NCBI GenBank assembly: GCA_028870665.1
Contig: JAGWPB010000001.1
Span: 37,216-101,215, forward strand
Source: Lysobacteraceae bacterium
GTDB lineage: Bacteria; Pseudomonadota; Gammaproteobacteria; Xanthomonadales; Rhodanobacteraceae
DNA length: 64,000 nucleotides
Direction of reading: 5' to 3'
Shown here piece by piece: positions 57,112-64,000 of the stretch. The position numbers and the translations under genes were made by a program. Position 1 is the stretch's first letter; every line of letters starts with the position of its first letter. The notes under the pieces are model-generated. The model did not search any database. It had not been told where the DNA came from and saw nothing but the letters and a program-made list of their open reading frames with translations.

Positions 57112-58095
57112 ATGCGCATCCTGGTGACGGGCGCCGCCGGATTCATCGGCGCGGCACTGGTCGAGCGCCTGCTGGCCCGCGGCGATGCGGTGTCGGGCCT
57201 CGACAATCACAACGACTACTACGATCCCGCGCTGAAGGAAGCCCGGCTGGCGCGCTTTGCCGATCATCGCGCCTACCATCATCTGCGCGCCGACGTCTCC
57301 GACGCGCCCGCGGTCGAGCGCGCTTTCGCCGAAAGCCGGCCCCAGCAGGTGATTCATCTGGCCGCGCAAGCCGGGGTGCGTTACTCGTTGACGCATCCCG
57401 AGTCGTACATCCAAAGCAACCTCGTCGGTTTCGGCCACGTGCTGGAGACCTGTCGCCGCCACGCGGTCGGTCACCTCGTGTACGCCTCGTCGAGTTCGGT
57501 CTACGGTGCCAACCGCAAGCTGCCGTTCGCCGTCGACGACGCGGTGGATCACCCACTTAGCCTGTACGCCGCCAGCAAGCGCGCCAACGAACTGATGGCG
57601 CACGCCTACAGTCATCTGTATGCGCTGCCAACGACAGGGCTGCGCTTCTTTACCGTGTACGGTCCGTGGGGCCGCCCGGACATGGCGCCGATGCTGTTTG
57701 CCGAGCGCATCCTGCGCGGCGAACCCATCGACGTGTTCAACCAGGGCCATCACCGTCGCGACTTCACCTACATCGACGATATCGTCGACGGCGTGCTGCG
57801 CGTGCTCGATCATGCCCCCGCGGCTGGCGCCGATCCGGCATCGGGCGCGCCGTATCGGCTGTACAACATCGGTAACGATGCTCCGGTCGAGCTGTTGCGC
57901 TTCATCGAACTGCTCGAACGCGAGCTTGGACGCGGCGTCGAGAAACGCCTGCTGCCGATGCAGCCCGGCGATGTCGAATCCACCTGGGCCGACATCGAAC
58001 CGTTGCGTCGCGATACCGGATGGGCGCCGTCGATCGCGATCGAGGATGGCATCGCCCGGTTCGCCGCGTGGTTTTGCGACTACCGCCACCTATGA
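57112..58095 (+). CDS. NAD-dependent epimerase/dehydratase (UDP-glucuronate 4-epimerase-like)
   Basis: ILVTGAAGFIGAALVERLLARGDAVSGLDNHNDYYDPALKEARL; YAASKRANELMAH; FFTVYGPWGRPDMA. Confidence 0.92.
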   Translation: MRILVTGAAGFIGAALVERLLARGDAVSGLDNHNDYYDPALKEARLARFADHRAYHHLRADVSDAPAVERAFAESRPQQVIHLAAQAGVRYSLTHPESYIQSNLVGFGHVLETCRRHAVGHLVYASSSSVYGANRKLPFAVDDAVDHPLSLYAASKRANELMAHAYSHLYALPTTGLRFFTVYGPWGRPDMAPMLFAERILRGEPIDVFNQGHHRRDFTYIDDIVDGVLRVLDHAPAAGADPASGAPYRLYNIGNDAPVELLRFIELLERELGRGVEKRLLPMQPGDVESTWADIEPLRRDTGWAPSIAIEDGIARFAAWFCDYRHL

Positions 58096-58180
58096 GCGCC
58101 GTCACCCAGCCCGCGCAGCGCCCGCACCCTGCCTTTATGCTGGCGGATCATTGCCGCTGCCCTTTCCGGAGATCCTGACC

Positions 58181-60007
58181 ATGTGCGGAATCGTCGCCGC
58201 CGTTGCCCAGCGCGATGTCGCGCCGATCCTGATCGAGGGTCTCAAGGCGCTGGAATACCGCGGCTACGACTCGGCGGGCCTGGCTGTGCTCGGCGCCAAC
58301 GGCATCCGCCGCGTGCGTGCCAAGGGCAAGGTGCGCGAGATGGAGTCCCTGTATCTGGCCGATCCGTTCCCCGGCGGCACCGGCATCGCGCACACGCGAT
58401 GGGCCACGCACGGAGTGCCCAGCGAGATCAACGCGCACCCGCAGGCGGCCGGCCGCGTCGCGGTGGTGCACAACGGCATCATCGAAAACCACGTCACGCT
58501 GCGCAGCGAATTGCAGGCACGCGGCCGCGTGTTCACCTCGGAAACCGACACCGAGGTGATCGCGCATCTGATCGACGACCTGATCGGGCAAGGTCACGGC
58601 CTGCGCGAGGCCGTGCTGGCCGCGGCTCGCCGGCTGGAAGGCGCCTATGCGATCGCGGTGATCAGCCAGAGCGAACCCGATCGCGTGGTTGGCGCACGCC
58701 GCGGCGCGCCGCTGGTGATCGGCCTCGGCATCGGCGAGAACTTTCTGGGCTCGGACGTGCAGGCGCTGATCAAGGTGACCAACCGCGTGATCTATCTCGA
58801 AGAGGACGACATCGCCGAGATCAGCCGCGAGGCGGCGACGACCTACACGCTGGACGGTCGGCCGGCCCATCGCGCCATCCACCAGAGCGAACTGACTGCA
58901 GACGCGGTCGAACGCGGCGAATACCGGCACTACATGCAGAAGGAGATCTTCGAGCAGCCGCGCGCCGTCGCCGACACGCTCGAAGGTCGCATCGGCGCCA
59001 ACGGCGTGCTGCCCAACATCTTCGGCAGCGACGGCGACCGTCTGCTTGAGCGCGCATGCGGACTGCACATCGTCGCCTGCGGCACCAGTTACCACGCCGG
59101 GCTGGTGGCCAAGATCTGGATCGAGCAACTGGCACGGCTGCCGGTCAGCGTCGAGGTGGCCAGCGAGTACCGCTACCGCGACGTGGTGGTGCCCGCCGCT
59201 ACCCTGTTCGTGGCCGTATCGCAGTCGGGCGAAACCGCCGACACCCTGGCGGCACTGCGCGAGTCGCGGCGACGCGGCTATCTCGGCTCACTGGCGTTGT
59301 GCAACGTACCGGAATCCTCACTGGTGCGTGAGGCCGACCTCAAGCTGATGACTCGTGCCGGCCCCGAGATCGGCGTTGCCTCGACCAAGGCTTTCACTAC
59401 CCAGCTGACCGCGTTCGCCCTGCTGGCGCTGCAGCTGGGCCATATGCATGGTCTGGACGGCGAACGTTATCGCGCATTGTGCGCCGAGCTGATGCACTTG
59501 CCGCGCGCCATCGAGAGCGCACTGGCGCTGGAGCCGGCGATCGAGACGATGGCGGCGCGCCTGGTGCATCGCCAGCACGCGCTGTTCCTCGGTCGCGGCA
59601 CCCAATATGCCGTGGCGATGGAAGGCGCGCTCAAGCTCAAGGAGATTTCCTACATCCATGCCGAGGCCTACCCGGCCGCTGAACTCAAGCACGGCCCGCT
59701 GGCGCTGGTGGACGAAAACATGCCGGTGATCGCCGTCGCGCCGAACAACGAGCTGCTCGACAAACTGCAGTCGAACCTGCAGGAAGTACGCGCCCGCGGC
59801 GGCGAGCTGTATGTGATCGCCGATCGCGGTGCCACGCTTGAGCATGAGGACGCCGCGCGCACGCTGCGTCTGGATGCCGGAGGCAGCTTCATTGCACCGG
59901 CGGTGTTCACCGTGCCGTTGCAGCTGCTGGCCTATCACGTCGCGGTACTTCGCGGCACCGACGTCGATCAGCCGCGCAATCTGGCGAAATCCGTCACGGT
60001 GGAATGA
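58181..60007 (+). CDS. glmS: Glutamine-fructose-6-phosphate aminotransferase
   Basis: MCGIVAAVAQRDVAPILIEGLKALEYRGYDSAG; SIS domains; C-terminal NLAKSVTVE. Confidence 0.98.
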   Translation: MCGIVAAVAQRDVAPILIEGLKALEYRGYDSAGLAVLGANGIRRVRAKGKVREMESLYLADPFPGGTGIAHTRWATHGVPSEINAHPQAAGRVAVVHNGIIENHVTLRSELQARGRVFTSETDTEVIAHLIDDLIGQGHGLREAVLAAARRLEGAYAIAVISQSEPDRVVGARRGAPLVIGLGIGENFLGSDVQALIKVTNRVIYLEEDDIAEISREAATTYTLDGRPAHRAIHQSELTADAVERGEYRHYMQKEIFEQPRAVADTLEGRIGANGVLPNIFGSDGDRLLERACGLHIVACGTSYHAGLVAKIWIEQLARLPVSVEVASEYRYRDVVVPAATLFVAVSQSGETADTLAALRESRRRGYLGSLALCNVPESSLVREADLKLMTRAGPEIGVASTKAFTTQLTAFALLALQLGHMHGLDGERYRALCAELMHLPRAIESALALEPAIETMAARLVHRQHALFLGRGTQYAVAMEGALKLKEISYIHAEAYPAAELKHGPLALVDENMPVIAVAPNNELLDKLQSNLQEVRARGGELYVIADRGATLEHEDAARTLRLDAGGSFIAPAVFTVPLQLLAYHVAVLRGTDVDQPRNLAKSVTVE

Positions 60008-60013
60008 ATACGC

Positions 60014-61354
60014 TCAGAGCATGAACGGGACCTTGAAACCCATCGTGACATCAGGCGCGTCCGGAGTCAGGCCGACGCCCAGCGAAGCGACCAGGGTGAA
60101 CTTCGGGCTGATCGCATAGGTCATGCCCAGATTCAACGCGGCGGCGTTGCCATCGCTGCCGATTACGCCTTGCCAGTAGCCGAGATTGTCTGCTCGCACG
60201 CGGGTGGCGCCATTGAACCGGTGCGTGAGCGCCATGCTCAGGCTGGTGCGTTCATTCAGGGCGAACGCCACGCCGACGCCGTAGTTGAAAGCGTTGCCGA
60301 GATCGACCCGCCCCGGATTGCGGGTGGCGGGATTGGTGTCGAGATCGTCGAAGTGGCGCGCGAAGGTATGCGTGTAACCGATGCTGGCGAACAGGATCGC
60401 GGGATCCAGCGTCTTGACGAATGACAGCCCCGCCGACGCACCCCACACGCCGTTGCCTGTCGGCTGCGTCTCCGGTACTGCAAACTGGATGTAATCGCCC
60501 TGGCTTTCAAGCACCCGCCAACTGATGCCGTAGGGTGCGCGCCCGGTCGGGATGCTGACGCTGGTGTTGAGCACGATATCGGGCCGGGTCGCGGTCTCGC
60601 CAAACAGTCGGTAGCTGACGCCGCCGATGACGTCGCCAACATGCGCATCCGATCCGACCTGTTGCTCCGCAACCACCGCCGCCGCGCCGCCCGCGCCACC
60701 TTTCTGATAGGTGGTCCAGCGCTGAAGCACGGGCACATCGACATTGACGGTCAGATTGGGCGTCAGCGAGTAACGCGCCGAGCCGGTAAAGGTGAAGGTG
60801 TCGGACTCGACATTCTCGATCGCGATATTCCCGAGAAAGATCGCATCCAGTGCGAGAAACCCGTTGAGGGTGAGCTGCTTACGATCATAGCGGGCGTAGG
60901 TCATGCCCGCCTCGAGGATCAGGGGCTGATTGAACACCGCATGCTCCTGCAGCAGCACATCCTCAACACTGCGCGAAGCGCCAGCCGAACGCGTGGCAAT
61001 CGGGGGGCGGTTGGCGTCTTCGGCCTGAACCTGCGCCACAGCGCTGGCACCAGGCGCCGCCGAGACGGAGTTGTCCGCAATCATCGGTGCCGTCACTGGC
61101 GGCACGGCCGGAGCGCTCTGGACCGCTGCGCTCCCGCTCATCCGCGCAGTCAGCGCCTGCAGACGAGCGTCAATCTCGCGTAGCTTGCGAACTTCCTCCG
61201 CGTAGTGCTGCTTGAGCGTCTGCAGCTCGCGCTGCAGCACCTGCACCTGGGCCGCATCACTACCTGTCTGCTCGTCGGCCGCGAGCAATGGCTCCGGGTC
61301 CAGCGCCGAGAGTGTCATCAGCCCCAGCAACGCGCGCTCACGAATGCTCCGCAT
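60014..61354 (-). CDS. Outer-membrane beta-barrel transporter-like protein with N-terminal coiled coil (FapF-like layout)
   Basis: Signal-like N-terminus; LQRELQTLKQHYAEEVRKLREIDARLQALTARM heptads; amphipathic beta strands; C-terminal ...VTMGFKVPFML. Confidence 0.7.
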   Translation of the reverse strand: MRSIRERALLGLMTLSALDPEPLLAADEQTGSDAAQVQVLQRELQTLKQHYAEEVRKLREIDARLQALTARMSGSAAVQSAPAVPPVTAPMIADNSVSAAPGASAVAQVQAEDANRPPIATRSAGASRSVEDVLLQEHAVFNQPLILEAGMTYARYDRKQLTLNGFLALDAIFLGNIAIENVESDTFTFTGSARYSLTPNLTVNVDVPVLQRWTTYQKGGAGGAAAVVAEQQVGSDAHVGDVIGGVSYRLFGETATRPDIVLNTSVSIPTGRAPYGISWRVLESQGDYIQFAVPETQPTGNGVWGASAGLSFVKTLDPAILFASIGYTHTFARHFDDLDTNPATRNPGRVDLGNAFNYGVGVAFALNERTSLSMALTHRFNGATRVRADNLGYWQGVIGSDGNAAALNLGMTYAISPKFTLVASLGVGLTPDAPDVTMGFKVPFML

Positions 61355-61486
61355 GATGCGAACCCCCAGTCGTTTGTGCTCAGTGCTGCCATCAGGGCAT
61401 CTGACTGCAGCGAGCGGGATGCGTGTTACGGGACCCAGGAACTTGTCGTAACGGAAATAATCGAAAAAATGCATCGCCAGGCGTCG

Positions 61487-61849
61487 TCATACACGAATGA
61501 TGCTCTCTTTCAACGAATAGAGAATAGCGATGACTTCGCTTTGGGAGTCGACGTCCACATCATGCTTTTTCAACGCATTGAGAATGTCATCCATTACTGC
61601 CAAATATTCTTGTTCGCTGATGTTCATGCCCTTGTGAGCAGCAAGCATGTCTTTGCCCGTGTATGGTTCCGGGCCGCCGGAGCCTGCGCCGAAAAATTCG
61701 CGCGCCATCCGCTTGGCATGTCCTATATCCTTGATGGCCTCGAAGCGGGCCTTGACGATAGGATTATCCAGATGCGCGGCGATGACATCATCCACGATGC
61801 GGGCAATGCCATTCGCCCCACCAAGGCGTTGATAGAGCGTTGCGGTCAT
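61487..61849 (-). CDS. Group 1 truncated haemoglobin
   Basis: MTATLYQRLGGANGIARIVDDVIAAHLDNPIVKARFEAI...MLAAHKGMNIS. Confidence 0.9.
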   Translation of the reverse strand: MTATLYQRLGGANGIARIVDDVIAAHLDNPIVKARFEAIKDIGHAKRMAREFFGAGSGGPEPYTGKDMLAAHKGMNISEQEYLAVMDDILNALKKHDVDVDSQSEVIAILYSLKESIIRV

Positions 61850-61948
61850 ATCGTACCTCTCAGTGCTTGAGTTATGTACGACAATTGAATCAAACGACAC
61901 TTTGCGAGTGATCTAAGGTTGCTGTAAAATCGCGGCTCAGATTTTCAT

Positions 61949-62350
61949 TCAGAGCATGCCACGCAAGAGTCTGACTTTCTCGCCACGCGGGGTCAGGACG
62001 GCCAGTACCGCTGCCACGACAAGGAGCGCGGGCACATCACCAAGGAGATGGCCAGCGCTGCCCGCACTGGTAAACGACTGAGCCGCCATGATCCCGCCAT
62101 GCACCACGCTTGACCAGACAGTGAACCAGATCAGGCTGAGATGATCGAGTGGATTCCGTGCGGCGATGATCAGGAAAATGCCGAGAGTCGCGTAAATACC
62201 TATGATCATCGGCGGATAGTTCGAATGGCCCGTGTGCCACACCCAACCGGATGGCCAGACGATCATGAGCAGGTAGATCCCGGCAACGAACATCAAGCCG
62301 GTCAATACCAGCGCGATCTGCAGATACTTGAGCGGGTGAATGTCGGTCAT
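61949..62350 (-). CDS. DUF6632-like small membrane protein (four hydrophobic segments)
   Basis: 133 aa polytopic ORF; MTDIHPLKYLQIALVLTGLMFVAGIYLLMIVWPSGWVWHTGHSNYPPMIIGIYATLGIFLI. Confidence 0.65.
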   Translation of the reverse strand: MTDIHPLKYLQIALVLTGLMFVAGIYLLMIVWPSGWVWHTGHSNYPPMIIGIYATLGIFLIIAARNPLDHLSLIWFTVWSSVVHGGIMAAQSFTSAGSAGHLLGDVPALLVVAAVLAVLTPRGEKVRLLRGML

Positions 62351-62474
62351 GGCAGCTTCCTTCGAGTTTTACCGCTTGGCGGCGAGGCGGGCTGCCAGTG
62401 CGTGGACGGAATCAATGCAGATCACAGCTCAGCCGATAATGAAATGCGCGAGCCCGGCCCGAGGCATATCGCTC

Positions 62475-63263
62475 TCAGGGATGGCCAAGCCCACGCATTT
62501 GGGACAGCGACTGCGCGACGTTCTGCCGCAGCAGGCTCGTCAGATCCATCTGCTGCAGCACCAGTGTCATCTGCAACTGGTTGGTAATTAGGTGGTTGTC
62601 GCCCAGCACGGTGGCGCTTTGCAGCACGCTGCCCATGCCGGCGCCGTTGCCGCGAATCAACTGCTGGACCAGACCCTGGTCGGCCAGCGCCAAGGTCACA
62701 CCGATGCCGTCCGGTGTGAACGCAACCTGCGCACTGGCACCGTCACTGGCTAACTGCGCCGAATCCGGACCGCCGCCAGCGGTACTACCGGAGGGTATGG
62801 CGCCCAGTACGTCCAGACGCAAGGTGTTGCCGACGCGGTTGTGGTCGCCGGTCACCTGGATGTTCTGTACCAGGCCTGAGGCGTTGGCGACGCCGCTGCT
62901 GTCGATCGTGCGCCCGGAGGTGTCGGCCAGTGTTCCATGCGGCCCGATGCTCGTGATACTGACCGTTGGCGTGAAGCTGATTACCGGTACTCCGCTGCGA
63001 AAATCGATATTCACCAAGGCGCTGCCGCTGAGCAGGCGACCATCCGGCATCTGCCAGCTCGACAGCATCTGCACGCCGAAATAGAGCACCGTATTGCTGC
63101 CGACCAGATAGCGGCCGCGCATGTCGCCCAGAGTGGCCTCGGGCAACTCCTGCAGGCCGCGGGCCAGCGGACGACCCATATCCGCAGCGCTTGCGGTACC
63201 GCCCAGGCAACTGGCGCACGCCAGCGCCGCTGCAATCGTCAACCCCATCACTCGCGTCGGCAT
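62475..63263 (-). CDS. Secreted protein with two curlin/Fap-like GD(H/N)N-x-N motifs (FapE-like candidate)
   Basis: Signal peptide MPTRVMGLTIAAALACASCLGGTASA; IQVTGDHNRVGNTLRLDV and ATVLGDNHLITNQLQMTL. Confidence 0.6.
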   Translation of the reverse strand: MPTRVMGLTIAAALACASCLGGTASAADMGRPLARGLQELPEATLGDMRGRYLVGSNTVLYFGVQMLSSWQMPDGRLLSGSALVNIDFRSGVPVISFTPTVSITSIGPHGTLADTSGRTIDSSGVANASGLVQNIQVTGDHNRVGNTLRLDVLGAIPSGSTAGGGPDSAQLASDGASAQVAFTPDGIGVTLALADQGLVQQLIRGNGAGMGSVLQSATVLGDNHLITNQLQMTLVLQQMDLTSLLRQNVAQSLSQMRGLGHP

Positions 63264-63274
63264 CACACACTCCC

Positions 63275-63976
63275 TCAAAACAGATCTGCATGGGTGAATC
63301 CGAAATCGAGCAATTCGCCATCGGAAATAGGACTCTGCAGCGCAAACAGCGCGCGCGCACTGGGCGGACCGGAACGATCGAACAGCACCGTGTCGCGATC
63401 GAATCCGCTGCCGATCACGGCGAACACGGCCTTGCTCGGCCACATGCGCTGAAAGTCGGCCAGCGCATACGACTTGTTGCCCAGCGCCGGATCGGCCACG
63501 TCGACGCGACCTCCGGCAACGCGCTTGAGCACGACGAAATGCTTGTAACCTTGAGTATCCAGCAAGACGATCGTGGGGATGCGCAGGCTCTGCAGCCGCT
63601 GCAGGTCGACACGGTACCCACGCCCTCGCATACCCAGGCTTTCGACGTAGCGCTTGATGTCGAGTAGTGAAAAACCCCGCTCGCGCACCAACGCCGGATC
63701 GGCGACGGCGAGCATGCCCTGCATCACGACGTTCTCGTCCACGTCCATGCGGTAGGCATAGCGCAGCAAGGTCGCCAGTGCCGCCGCGCCGCAGCTGAAG
63801 TCAGTCCGCTGCGGGATCAGGTTGACGTAGCGCGACTCGCGCAAGCTGACCACATTGCGCGCCAACAGGCTTCCGTCGGGCAGCACGCCGCCAAAACGGA
63901 CGTCCGCGGCATCGACGCCGAAGCTCGCCAGCAGGACAGCCGCCGAGGTGATCGCACGGAACAGGATCCGCTCCAT
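63275..63976 (-). CDS. Secreted C39-family cysteine peptidase-like protein (FapD-like)
   Basis: Signal peptide; IPQRTDFSCGAAALATLLRYAY (Q/Cys), YKHFVVLK (His), VADPALG (Asp). Confidence 0.85.
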   Translation of the reverse strand: MERILFRAITSAAVLLASFGVDAADVRFGGVLPDGSLLARNVVSLRESRYVNLIPQRTDFSCGAAALATLLRYAYRMDVDENVVMQGMLAVADPALVRERGFSLLDIKRYVESLGMRGRGYRVDLQRLQSLRIPTIVLLDTQGYKHFVVLKRVAGGRVDVADPALGNKSYALADFQRMWPSKAVFAVIGSGFDRDTVLFDRSGPPSARALFALQSPISDGELLDFGFTHADLF

Positions 63977-64000
63977 CGATACTCCCCGCCGCTTGCTGCC

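Noticed and set aside
61870-61900. TTGATTCAA palindrome upstream of the globin as an FNR/NNR site
   Set aside because: FNR-type sites need about TTGA-N6-TCAA; the spacing here is one base, so not supported.

Overview
The window is a dense, high-GC chromosomal segment from a Gammaproteobacterium, most consistent with Xanthomonadales/Lysobacterales by gene content and order. Most of it is housekeeping: glnS, rlmM, purEK, nadC, sspAB, petABC (cytochrome bc1), a DegS-like protease, miaB-ybeZ-ybeY-corC, tesA/ybbA-ybbP, mazG-cysQ-nudE, bioA-rsmE, suhB, trmJ, an ATL protein, a DesK/DesR-type two-component system with an ABC-2 transporter, pip, tRNA-Pro(GGG), the thrS-infC-rpmI-rplT-pheS-pheT-ihfA-merR operon and glmS. 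I saw no CRISPR array, IS element or prophage. The least ordinary part is the right edge (about 60.0-64.0 kb, minus strand). It holds a C39-type peptidase, a secreted protein with two curlin-like GD(H/N)N..N motifs and a coiled-coil plus beta-barrel outer-membrane protein. This recalls the D/E/F part of functional amyloid (Fap) loci and is interrupted by a low-GC truncated haemoglobin and a small membrane protein; it runs off the window end. Other points of interest are putative cis-regulatory elements in the thrS operon (a thrS leader with promoter, hairpin, mini-ORF and intrinsic terminator; an apparent AUC start for infC; a hairpin in the rplT-pheS gap), an ECF-sigma/putative anti-sigma/GSGD-repeat operon, and REP-like palindromes. 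All functional calls were made by eye from translated ORFs; no database search was run.
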